A DNA stretch of 64,000 nucleotides from NCBI GenBank assembly GCA_024743195.1, contig JANSXE010000014.1:1-64000 (forward strand), in the 5' to 3' direction. Shown here piece after piece: positions 1 through 6,544 of the stretch. The translations under genes and the position numbers were made by a program. How positions within the stretch are numbered: position 1 is the first letter of the stretch; every line of letters begins with the position of its first letter. The DNA is from Alphaproteobacteria bacterium. GTDB taxonomy: Bacteria; Pseudomonadota; Alphaproteobacteria; UBA8366; Aestuariispiraceae. The notes under the pieces are model-generated. The model saw only the letters and a list, made by a program, of their open reading frames with translations, was not told the DNA's origin and did no database searches.

Positions 1-91
1 GCGCCACAAAGCCGGCGCCGCAAAGCCGACACCCCCAAACCACCCCGCATGAACGCCAACACGCCGTCCCAACCCCCAAAACACCCACAAT

Positions 92-169
<78 letters not shown>

Positions 170-184
170 ATAAAACAAACACTT

Positions 185-211
185 AGCCCCGCTCAATAGA
201 GCGGGGCTTTT
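185..211 (+). terminator. Intrinsic terminator of tRNA-fMet
   Basis: A 10-bp perfect stem (185-194 with 199-208) with an AATA loop, followed by TTTT. It lies 17 nt beyond the tRNA 3' end on the same strand. Confidence 0.9.
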
Positions 212-309
212 GCGTCGGGAGGCACTTAGGAAGCGAGCAAGGCTGCCTGAACAGGGCCGGTGTCGTCTGGTTGGGAGAGGCTTACGGACTTCGTCTCCTG
301 GCCCGACCG

Positions 310-816
310 TCAGGCGGCGGCGCGGCTTGCGCGGCCCGCGACGAGGCGCAAGCCGAGGCGGCGCAGCAGCGAGAGGCGGTCGGTGAAGAGCACGCCGTCG
401 AGATGATCCATCTCGTGCTGCAGGCAGACCGCCTCCATGTCCGCGAGATCGCGCTCGAACGGCCGGCCGGCGGCGTCCCGGGCCGCTGCGCGCAGCTGCA
501 CGGCGCGCATCACCTTGGCCGAGACGCCGGGCAGCGACAGGCAGCTTTCCTCCACCAGCCCGCGGGCGGCGCCCCGGGAGAGGATCGTCGGATTGACGAA
601 GACCTGCGGCGCGGTGCGCTGCCGCGACAGGTCCATCACCAAGACCCGGCGGCGATCGTCGATCTGGGGGGCGGACAGCCCGATCGCGGAGCCGGCGTAG
701 AGGGTGTCGCAGAGATCCTCGACCAGCTGCGCGAGGCTGGCGTCGAAGCGGTCGACCGGCTCCGACGGCAGGCGCAGACGCGGGTCCGGATCCTCCAGGA
801 TCGCGCGGCGGGTCAT
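310..816 (-). CDS. Peptide deformylase paralogue in the antenna operon
   Basis: 168 aa. Peptide deformylases remove the N-formyl group from nascent proteins using a metal held by one Cys and two His. All three ligands are visible: Cys92 in ESCLSLP, and His134/His138 in QHEMDHLDG with the catalytic Glu135. Motif 1 reads IGLSAPQ (usual GLAAPQ). Motif 2 reads ESCLS where the family has EGCLS, so this is a diverged but probably metal-binding paralogue. Its ATG overlaps the pucC stop codon (ATGA), implying translational coupling and co-expression with light-harvesting genes. I infer that it is a second deformylase, possibly dedicated to abundant antenna peptides; the housekeeping def is not in this window. 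Confidence 0.85.
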   Translation of the reverse strand: MTRRAILEDPDPRLRLPSEPVDRFDASLAQLVEDLCDTLYAGSAIGLSAPQIDDRRRVLVMDLSRQRTAPQVFVNPTILSRGAARGLVEESCLSLPGVSAKVMRAVQLRAAARDAAGRPFERDLADMEAVCLQHEMDHLDGVLFTDRLSLLRRLGLRLVAGRASRAAA

Positions 817-2276
817 GAGCTGGCGCCCTCCTGCGTCTGGCCGGCGCGCGCCGGGTCCGAAGCGTCCCGCTCGGTCTTCGACCGCCCGACGAGGGGCAGG
901 ATGGCGGCGATCGTGACCAACAGCAGGCCGATCTCCAGCGCGTAGACCGTGACATAGCCCATCGCGGCGCCGGTGAAGATCCAGACCGTCTCGCTCGCGC
1001 CGACGGCGGCGTCGACCAGGTCCCGCAGGGCGCCGCTGAGCGCCAGCGCGACGCCCGCCGCGGTCGCCTGGACCGACCCCCAGGCGCCGAGCGCGAGGCC
1101 CGCCTGATCCTTCGGCGCCTGGGTCATCGAGGCGGTCAGCGTGCCGTGGCCGAAGACCGCGGCGCCGAACCCGATCAGGAAGTTGCCCAGGATGAAGAGG
1201 CCGGACAGCCCGTAGGGCGCGGCCAGGATCACCAGCGCGAAGGCCGGCAGCCCGATCAGCGCGCCGTCGCGCGCCATGCGATAGGGATCGCCGCCGCGGC
1301 CCAACACATGGGAGGCGTAGGCGAAGCCGGTGAGGCCGCCGAAGGCGAAGAGCGCGGTCAGCGTCGTCGTCGCCCCGACGCTCCAGGCCAGCACCTGACC
1401 GCCGAACGGCTCGAGCAGCACATCCGCCATGCCGAAGGCCATGGTCCCGAGCCCGACGATCGCGAGGCGGCGCACCGCCTGCCCGCCGGCGCAGAAGCGG
1501 GCCCAGGAGTCGCGGAACGTGGGATCCGGGATCGGATCGGTCATGCGGCCGCGCCGGCGCGTCTCCTGCTTCCACATCGCGGTCGCATTGAGCGCGAGGC
1601 AGACGACCGCCACCGCCTGGATCACCTGCACCAGCCGGCCGGGCGTGAAGTCGGCGAGCGCGGCGCCGAAGACCAGCGCGCTCACCATCATGCCGAGGAG
1701 CAGCATGACGTACATCAGCCCCACCACCTTGGGGTGGGACTCGGGCGGGGTCAGGTCGGTCGCGAGCGCGAGGCCGGCGGTCTGCACGATATGCGCGCCC
1801 GCCCCGACCAGCAGGAAGGCGAGCGCGGCCGCGACCTGCCCGATCCAGGCCGGCGCGGTGTCCGCCTGACCCTGGCCCGCCAGCACGAGGAGCGCGAAGG
1901 GCATGATCGCGAAGCCGCCGAACTGCAGCATCGAGCCCTTCCAGATGAAGGGCACGCGCCGCCAGCCCAGTGCGCAGCGGTGGGTGTCGGACTTGTGGCC
2001 GATCAGCGCCCGGAACGGCGCGAAGACGAGCGGCAGGGCGAGCATCGCGCCGACGATCGCAGCGGGCACCGCGAGTTCGACGATCATGACGCGGTTCAGC
2101 GTGCCGACGAGCAGCACCAGCGTCATGCCGACCGAAACCTGGAACAGCGAGAGCCGCACCAGCCGGGCCAGCGACAGGTCGGGCGTCGCGACGTCCGCGA
2201 AGGGCATGTAGCGCGGGCCGAGTTGCGACCACGCCCCGATCAGCTTGTGCCTCAGTGCTCTCATCGTCCCCCTCAT
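813..2276 (-). CDS. pucC: PucC-family LH2 assembly protein (MFS fold)
   Basis: 487 aa, about 12 hydrophobic segments. PucC/LhaA/BCH2 proteins are inner-membrane major-facilitator-fold factors needed to assemble light-harvesting complexes, probably handling bacteriochlorophyll or antenna peptides. Family signatures are visible: GTLNRVMIVEL near residue 60, then GHKSDTHRCALGWRRVPFIW in the first cytoplasmic loop. It follows the antenna genes on the same strand and is coupled to the downstream deformylase by an ATGA overlap. Two ATG codons are possible (2276 and 2264); a purine-rich GAGGGGG lies just before the second. The position after pucBA argues for LH2 (PucC) rather than LH1 (LhaA). Confidence 0.93.
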   Translation of the reverse strand: MRGTMRALRHKLIGAWSQLGPRYMPFADVATPDLSLARLVRLSLFQVSVGMTLVLLVGTLNRVMIVELAVPAAIVGAMLALPLVFAPFRALIGHKSDTHRCALGWRRVPFIWKGSMLQFGGFAIMPFALLVLAGQGQADTAPAWIGQVAAALAFLLVGAGAHIVQTAGLALATDLTPPESHPKVVGLMYVMLLLGMMVSALVFGAALADFTPGRLVQVIQAVAVVCLALNATAMWKQETRRRGRMTDPIPDPTFRDSWARFCAGGQAVRRLAIVGLGTMAFGMADVLLEPFGGQVLAWSVGATTTLTALFAFGGLTGFAYASHVLGRGGDPYRMARDGALIGLPAFALVILAAPYGLSGLFILGNFLIGFGAAVFGHGTLTASMTQAPKDQAGLALGAWGSVQATAAGVALALSGALRDLVDAAVGASETVWIFTGAAMGYVTVYALEIGLLLVTIAAILPLVGRSKTERDASDPARAGQTQEGASS

Positions 2277-2366
2277 CGGGTCGACCGGGCGCCGAAGCCG
2301 CTGCGCGCCGCGCGGGCCGCGGCCCGCCCCGCGGTCAGTCCGCGCGCGCCCTCACGCGCCGGCGGG

Positions 2367-3056
2367 TCAGTCGCGGGTGGAGGTCTTCATGCCGAACAGC
2401 GACGACAGCGGCGCCGGGTTCTCCGCCAGCAGCGGCAGGCCCCAGGCGAACTTCCACTCGCCCTTCGGCTTCGTCGTCAGCAGCTTCATGCCGAACAGCG
2501 ACGAGAAGGGCGCCGGGTTGCGCATCAGCAGCGGCAGGCCGAAGCTCGACGTCTTGGACTTCTTGCGCGCGGTCAGCACCTTCATCCCGGTCATCGAGGA
2601 CAAGGGCGTCGCCTTGCGCGACAGCAGCCCCATACCGATCTTGCTGGAGAAGGTCCAGTGCGGATCCTTCAGCTTGGTGGTCGGCGTGAAGCCGGTCAGC
2701 GTCGGAATGCCGAGGAAATCGGAGAAGGGCGAGGGATTGCGCACCGTGTCCGAGGGCACCTGATCGCTGTCGACGGCGCCGCTTTCCTCCAGGATGTTGA
2801 TCGCGTCCAGGCCGCGCCCGAAGGACGCCTGAACCGCGACGATCGAGCGTCCCTGGCTCAAGGCGCGCAGGCACACCCGGATGCTGGCGCCCGGCAGGAC
2901 GCCCTCTTCAGCGGCCGATCGGACGGTCGCGTCCTCGCGGCCCGCGAGCGCGGCCGCATGCAGAGTCGTGTAGCGCGAAAACCCGGCCTCGCCGAGTTTC
3001 GCCGCAGCGGCGTCCGCCGCCTCTTCCGACTCGAAAATTCGTACGTAGCTGGTCAT
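2367..3056 (-). CDS. Antenna-operon protein: stress-type domain plus C-terminal repeats
   Basis: 229 aa, soluble, no signal peptide. Residues 1-95 look like the small alpha/beta domain of the general stress protein 17M/YflT type (starts MTSYVRIFESEEAADAAAAK, ends around INILEESGAVD). Residues 105-229 contain a repeated motif of the form NPxPxSSLFGMKxLT: a partial copy at 106-121, then copies at 148-162, 179-194 and 212-226. Each of the last three is preceded by a GLPLL or GMGLL segment, giving a unit of about 31-33 residues. The gene lies between pucA and pucC on the same strand, so a role in LH2 assembly, membrane attachment or regulation is inferred. I do not recognise a named family for the repeat part. 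Confidence 0.82.
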   Translation of the reverse strand: MTSYVRIFESEEAADAAAAKLGEAGFSRYTTLHAAALAGREDATVRSAAEEGVLPGASIRVCLRALSQGRSIVAVQASFGRGLDAINILEESGAVDSDQVPSDTVRNPSPFSDFLGIPTLTGFTPTTKLKDPHWTFSSKIGMGLLSRKATPLSSMTGMKVLTARKKSKTSSFGLPLLMRNPAPFSSLFGMKLLTTKPKGEWKFAWGLPLLAENPAPLSSLFGMKTSTRD

Positions 3057-3189
3057 GCTCCGCCTCCCTCCGCCTCTGCAGACGCTGTGGGACGCCGCTC
3101 GCCTTCATAAGGCGCGGCGCGCGTGAACCTTATGGTGGCGCCGAAGGGGTCGGGCCGCCAGGAAAAGAACGCGGATCGCGCACCCTCCC

Positions 3190-3220
3190 GGCGTCCCGAC
3201 CGTTTCCGTTCGGCGACGCC
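3190..3220 (-). promoter_or_regulatory. Intercistronic hairpin after pucA
   Basis: Immediately after the pucA stop, the minus strand folds into a two-part stem: GGCGTC pairs with GACGCC, and an inner CCGAAC/GGTCGG arm closes a short GGAAAC loop. No U-run follows, so it is more likely an mRNA-stabilising or partial-termination element than a full terminator. In other purple bacteria such stems keep pucBA mRNA in excess over pucC. Confidence 0.6.
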
Positions 3221-3224
3221 TCGG

Positions 3225-3371
3225 TCAACCGCCCTGCCAGAACGCCGCGAACCACGACGTATTGTCGAGCACCGAGTAGTGCACGAGGAGCGAGATGATC
3301 GCCACCGCGCCGAGAAACAATGGCAAGCCGACGGTCGGATTGACGACGCACCAGATTCGTCCCTGGTTCAT
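3225..3371 (-). CDS. pucA: LH2 antenna alpha polypeptide
   Basis: 48 aa, too short for routine ORF calling. It opens [20 protein letters not shown], the typical LH2 alpha N-terminus. It has one membrane span with the B850 bacteriochlorophyll ligand His31 in LLVHYSVL, and ends WFAAFWQGG. It forms the alpha/beta heterodimer with PucB; rings of such dimers funnel light energy to LH1. By alignment with LH2 alpha of Rhodoblastus (Rps.) acidophila, position 44 is Phe instead of Tyr while 45 stays Trp. The Tyr44 hydrogen bond to bacteriochlorophyll red-shifts absorption, so a blue-shifted band is predicted. The C-terminal tail ends right after the GG. The start lies 14 nt after the pucB stop. Confidence 0.95.
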   Translation of the reverse strand: MNQGRIWCVVNPTVGLPLFLGAVAIISLLVHYSVLDNTSWFAAFWQGG

Positions 3372-3385
3372 AGCTCAGTCTCCTC

Positions 3386-3562
3386 CTAGAAGCTCCACGG
3401 CGTGTAGATGTAGGCGAGGATATGCGCGACGAGCGCAATCACGAAGAACACGCGCGCGCCGTCGATGACGTGCTTGTGCAGTTCCTCGGACTCCCTAATC
3501 GTCAGCCCCGTGGGCCAGATGCGGTCCGGATCGTCCAGATCCGCGGTCTGTCTTTCGGTCAT
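3386..3562 (-). CDS. pucB: LH2 antenna beta polypeptide
   Basis: 58 aa. The core [17 protein letters not shown] followed by [14 protein letters not shown] matches LH2 beta subunits. His47 in AHIL is the B850 ligand, Arg37 and His29 fall where the B800/B850 pigment contacts are in known LH2, and the PW near the end is conserved. The N-terminal extension before [10 protein letters not shown] is hydrophilic, as expected for the cytoplasmic side. First gene of the operon; a purine-rich GGAAGGAAAG lies before the ATG. Only one beta/alpha pair is present in this window. Confidence 0.95.
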   Translation of the reverse strand: MTERQTADLDDPDRIWPTGLTIRESEELHKHVIDGARVFFVIALVAHILAYIYTPWSF

Positions 3563-3618
3563 GACTTTCCTTCCTTTCGGGCTGCCCCGTGCAGAATGGG
3601 GCTAAGTCGAACCCTAGA

Positions 3619-3647
3619 AGAATAAGGCCCTTACACCGATGTGTCAA
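3619..3647 (-). promoter_or_regulatory. puc operon promoter
   Basis: On the minus strand a perfect -35 TTGACA (3642-3647) is separated by exactly 17 nt from a -10 TATTCT (3619-3624). The start site is predicted near 3612, about 50 nt before pucB. The -35 box lies inside the first of three 13-bp-spaced TGTCA repeats. Confidence 0.75.
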
Positions 3648-3685
3648 TAAAACTTGTCACATAAAACTGTCAGGAAAAATAGACA
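3642..3685. promoter_or_regulatory. PpsR/CrtJ-type operator and tandem half-sites upstream of puc
   Basis: TGTCAGGAAAAATAGACA (3668-3685) fits the TGT-N12-ACA consensus of the redox repressor PpsR/CrtJ. Two more TGTCA half-sites begin at 3642 and 3655, so the three copies are spaced exactly 13 bp apart, each followed by an A-rich ATAAAACT-like stretch. The 3642 copy overlaps the -35 box, which would suit repression in air. A CTTGGCCAAG palindrome lies next to it at 3686-3695. Confidence 0.65.
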
Positions 3686-3805
3686 CTTGGCCAAGTTGCG
3701 ATCGCGGCCCGATCGCGGCGGGCGCACGCGGCCTGCAGGAATGCGGTCGGGGAAGGGGGACGGGAGTCGGGGGGCGGCGCCGGGGGCGGTCAGGCGATGG
3801 GGCGG

Positions 3806-4129
3806 TCAGGCGCCGGGGCGGCGGCCGGCTTCGGGCGGCGGGACTTCGACGACGCGGCCGTCGGGCTCAATGCAGAGGGCCCAGGCCCGCGCGCGATAGC
3901 GGAAGGTGACGCGGGTGCGGCCGGCGTCCGCGCCCTCGCCGCGCTCCACGCTGTTCATCACCAGCCCCTTGCGCATCTCGCGCTGCAGCGCCGTCGGCGT
4001 CAGGCCGAGGCGCGGCGCCAGCGCCGCCGCGTCGATCACATAGCCGTCGCCGTCGGAGGTCAGCACGTCGGCAGTCGGCGCGCCGGGACGGGGCGCGGGG
4101 TCGCGGCGCGGCGGATCGGACTCGCTCAT
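3806..4129 (-). CDS. Small DUF6522-like protein coupled to marR
   Basis: 107 aa, soluble, no signal peptide. The N-terminus is Pro/Arg-rich and disordered; from residue 20 (ADVLTSDGDGYVIDAAALAP) it continues into a compact domain ending RARAWALCIEPDGRVVEV. This resembles small uncharacterised alphaproteobacterial proteins (DUF6522, by memory; medium certainty). Its ATG overlaps the stop of the upstream MarR-type gene (ATGA), so the two are translated together. Function unknown; an accessory to the regulator is the simplest inference. Confidence 0.72.
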   Translation of the reverse strand: MSESDPPRRDPAPRPGAPTADVLTSDGDGYVIDAAALAPRLGLTPTALQREMRKGLVMNSVERGEGADAGRTRVTFRYRARAWALCIEPDGRVVEVPPPEAGRRPGA

Positions 4130-4725
4130 GCCGGCGAGCCGCCCCCGGGCGGTTTGGGCGCGAAGGCGACGCAGAGCTGCTCCAACTCCTCCGCCGACAG
4201 CGCGATGTCCGCCTCTTCGCAATGGTAGCCGCCGGCGCTCACCGCCTTGAGCGCGGCGAGGTGGCGGCATTCCGCGCAGACGCCGAAGCACGGTCCCTCA
4301 CGCAGGCGCGCCGTCTCCCCGACGACATTCTGCAGCGCGGAAATCAGCGCGCGCTGCTGCGCCGGCGGCAGCCGGCCGATCGCCGCGGCGATCACATGCA
4401 GCGGATCCGCCGCCAGCAGCGCCCGGCCGGCGGCCGTCACCTCGATCCGGGCGGCGCGGCCGTCCCGCTCGTCGCGAAGCCGCTCCAGATAGCCGGCGGC
4501 GACCAGCGCCTTGACCGTCTGCGAGGCCGTGCCGCGCGTGGTGGCGTGGAACGCTGCGAAGGCCGACGGCGTCCGGGACAGGCGGTTGGCGCGCGCGAAG
4601 AAGCGCAGGGCGGTCCATTGCGCGGCGGTCAGCCCGGCTTCCGCGCCGTCGCCGCGCGCGGCGCGCCCGAGATGCACCAACATCTCGGCGGCCAGGTGCG
4701 GATCGGAGAGCAGGGCGTCGGACAT
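4126..4725 (-). CDS. MarR-type regulator with C-terminal cysteine cluster
   Basis: 199 aa. Residues 1-145 form a MarR-like winged helix: LTAAQWTALRFFARANRLS, then a TRGTASQTVKALVAAGYLER recognition region and a RDGRAARIEVT wing. After it comes a Cys-rich tail with Cys146, Cys150 and Cys153 (CFGVCAEC), Cys169 (YHCE) and Cys185, which could bind a metal or Fe-S cluster or form disulfides. I infer a redox- or metal-responsive repressor. It is divergent from an Rrf2-like gene, and an 18-bp palindrome covers its own -10 box. The -10 sits so close to the ATG that the mRNA may be leaderless. Confidence 0.88.
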   Translation of the reverse strand: MSDALLSDPHLAAEMLVHLGRAARGDGAEAGLTAAQWTALRFFARANRLSRTPSAFAAFHATTRGTASQTVKALVAAGYLERLRDERDGRAARIEVTAAGRALLAADPLHVIAAAIGRLPPAQQRALISALQNVVGETARLREGPCFGVCAECRHLAALKAVSAGGYHCEEADIALSAEELEQLCVAFAPKPPGGGSPA

Positions 4726-4731
4726 GATCCT

Positions 4732-4795
4732 ATGATAGCGATACGAAACTATATTGACAAGCCGACGCCTGCGCGAAATAGTAGCGGAACGCTAT
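4732..4795. promoter_or_regulatory. Divergent promoters with two mirrored 18-bp operators
   Basis: Minus-strand promoter: TTGTCA (4755-4760), 17 nt, TATCAT (4732-4737). Plus-strand promoter: TTGACA (4754-4759), 17 nt, AATAGT (4777-4782). The two -35 boxes overlap. Palindromes of form ATAG-N10-CTAT occur at 4735-4752 and 4778-4795, one over each -10 box. In opposite orientation they share 14 of 18 bases (ATAGTnnCGnAnCGCTAT). Their centres are 43 bp apart, about four helical turns, so bound dimers would sit on one face of the DNA. Confidence 0.78.
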
Positions 4796-4818
4796 AAGAA
4801 GTCGGAGGGGGCCGAACG

Positions 4819-5286
4819 ATGTATGTCGATCGCCGCGTTTATTACGGGGTGGAGGCCATGCTGGCGATCGCCGGGGCGCCCGGCGGCCGGGCGGTCAGTC
4901 CGATGGAGCTGGCGCTGGACCTCGGCGCCCCCGCGGCCTGGGTCGAGGCGTTGCTGGAGGGCCTGAGCGCGGCTTCGCTGTTGACCCGCGACCCGCAGGG
5001 CGGCGGCTATCGGCTGGCCCGAGAGGCCCGGGCGATGAGCTTGGTGGAGATCGCCGAGGCGGTCGATCCGGACCGACCGGATCGCAGGACCTTGGCGCAG
5101 CCGACGGACCGGGTGCTGCAGTCCCTGACCGGCGGCGAAATGCTCTGGAGCGCGCTCGAGACCGCGATCATCCTGTGCCTCAAGGACGTGAGCCTGGACG
5201 ACCTCCTGTCCGAAGAGGCGCGCTTCGACGAGACCGCCTGGGACGCCTTCAAGCGCGCCGGCGGCGTGCCGTCCTGGCGGGGCTGA
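4819..5286 (+). CDS. Rrf2-like winged-helix regulator lacking Fe-S cysteines
   Basis: 155 aa. The N-terminal winged helix resembles Rrf2 proteins (VYYGVEAMLAIAG, then SPMELALDLGAPAAWVEALLEGL, and the wing DPQGGGYRLAREARAMSLVEIAEAV). IscR/NsrR-type members hold an Fe-S cluster with three cysteines near residues 90-105. Here only one Cys exists (Cys120), so no such cluster is expected. The start has a GGAGG Shine-Dalgarno. Divergent from the Cys-rich MarR gene and 16 nt upstream of a rhodanese, suggesting a sulfur, redox or reactive-nitrogen response unit (inference). Confidence 0.8.
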   Translation: MYVDRRVYYGVEAMLAIAGAPGGRAVSPMELALDLGAPAAWVEALLEGLSAASLLTRDPQGGGYRLAREARAMSLVEIAEAVDPDRPDRRTLAQPTDRVLQSLTGGEMLWSALETAIILCLKDVSLDDLLSEEARFDETAWDAFKRAGGVPSWRG

Positions 5287-5302
5287 GCGACGGAGAGGCG
5301 CG

Positions 5303-5635
5303 ATGCACGGACGGGCCGATTTCGACGTGACGGTTGAGGAGCTGGCGGACCTGCGCGCCGCCGACGCGCCGCATTGCGTGCTCGACGTGCGCGAACCGCA
5401 TGAGACGGCGATCTGCGCGCTGCCCGGCGCCTTGCTGACGCCGCTCGCCCAGGTTCCGACGCAGATCGAGGCGCTGCCGCGCGACCGTCCGATCTTCGTC
5501 CTGTGCCACCATGGCGTGCGCAGCGCCATGGTCGTCGACTATCTGCGCCGCCAGGGCCTGCCCAACGCCTACAACATCGCGGGCGGCATCGACGCCTGGT
5601 CCCGCCGCATCGATCCGAGCGTTCCCACCTACTGA
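5303..5635 (+). CDS. Single-domain rhodanese
   Basis: 110 aa, cytoplasmic. Rhodaneses transfer sulfane sulfur through a persulfide on an active-site Cys. Cys68 lies in the loop CHHGVRSAM, the usual CxxGxRS-type catalytic loop of single-domain, GlpE-like members. The N-terminal DVREPHE motif and C-terminal NIAGGIDAW are family hallmarks. It lies directly after the Rrf2-like gene and probably shares its promoter. Confidence 0.92.
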   Translation: MHGRADFDVTVEELADLRAADAPHCVLDVREPHETAICALPGALLTPLAQVPTQIEALPRDRPIFVLCHHGVRSAMVVDYLRRQGLPNAYNIAGGIDAWSRRIDPSVPTY

Positions 5636-5899
5636 GATGTCGGGCCCGCGGGCTCGCCGAACCCGGGCGCCCAGCCGAACGGGGAAATCTCTCAGTGATC
5701 GATGACGTAGCCCTAAGCGCGCATTTTTTCCTGCAAGCACCTTTATGTCCTCTCCCCTTGGTGTCGCAAGCTGATAGCGACTCGCCCGATCCGCAGGGCC
5801 GGGGAAAACTCTCGTCGTCTTAAGGTTTCATAAACCCCGCTTGCGCTAGGAAGGCGGCGTGCGCCGTGACGCCGGCTTCTTCCATGGGGGATACACAGT

Positions 5900-6514
5900 A
5901 TGCGACATCTTTTCTTCGGCCTCGCCGCCGCGGGGTTCTTGGCGGCCGCGCCGGCGCAGTCCGCGCCGCAGCTCGGCGGCTTCACGCCGGAGCAGTTGAT
6001 CGACGACCAATTCATTGAGGAGACGCGAGCCTGGCTCACGGCCCCCGTCGTCGAAATCACCGTTGCGCGGCAGAACGAGCGCCACGCCGGCACGGATCAG
6101 GCCAAGATCGACGCGCTCGACAAGCAGTGGCGCGCGGAGCGCGAGCAGGACGATCAGCCCCTGATCACCTCCGTTCTGTCGAACCCGTTGTCCAGTTATC
6201 TGACGCGCATCCAGGCGCGCTCGCTCGGCCTCTATACGGAGATTTTCGTCACCGACCGCCTCGGCCTGAACGCCGGGCAGAGCGCGATTACCGGCGACTA
6301 CTGGCAGGGCGATGAAGCGAAGTTCCAGAAAACCTATCCGGTCGGGGCGGATGCGGTTTTCCTCGACGAGGCGGAGTTCCACGAGGCGAGCGGCACCTGG
6401 CGCGCGCAGCTCAACATGACCGTGCGCGATGCGACGGGCGCCGCCGCCGGCGCCGCGACCGTGGAGATCAACCTGACCGAGTTGGCGCGCCGCGCCGCCT
6501 ATATCGGCAACTGA
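5900..6514 (+). CDS. Secreted Cache/PDC-like sensor protein next to a chemoreceptor
   Basis: 204 aa. An N-terminal Sec signal (MRHLFFGLAAAGFLAAAPAQ, cleavage after AQSA) leads to a periplasmic domain. The central part (TRIQARSLGLYTEIFVTDRLGLN followed by GDYWQGDEAKFQKTYP) looks like the PDC/Cache fold common in extracellular sensors. There is no membrane anchor and no output domain. The gene is 30 nt upstream of a chemoreceptor that itself has only a small periplasmic part, so it may be a soluble ligand-binding partner (inference). The 263 bp upstream hold no gene; TTAA-N7-TAAA at 5820-5834 resembles a degenerate CtrA box. Confidence 0.78.
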   Translation: MRHLFFGLAAAGFLAAAPAQSAPQLGGFTPEQLIDDQFIEETRAWLTAPVVEITVARQNERHAGTDQAKIDALDKQWRAEREQDDQPLITSVLSNPLSSYLTRIQARSLGLYTEIFVTDRLGLNAGQSAITGDYWQGDEAKFQKTYPVGADAVFLDEAEFHEASGTWRAQLNMTVRDATGAAAGAATVEINLTELARRAAYIGN

Positions 6515-6544
6515 CGCGCGCGACGGCGAAAGGATTCCAGATCA

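Noticed and set aside
1146-3110. 654-codon plus-strand open frame opposite pucC and the repeat protein
   Set aside because: High-GC antisense shadow, rich in Arg, Glu, His and Gln, no domain; the minus-strand genes explain the region.
5820-5836. TTAA-N7-TAAA and GGTTT-CAT-AAACC before the sensor-like gene as a CtrA site
   Set aside because: The second half deviates from TTAA; too weak to annotate as a site without knowing that CtrA is present.
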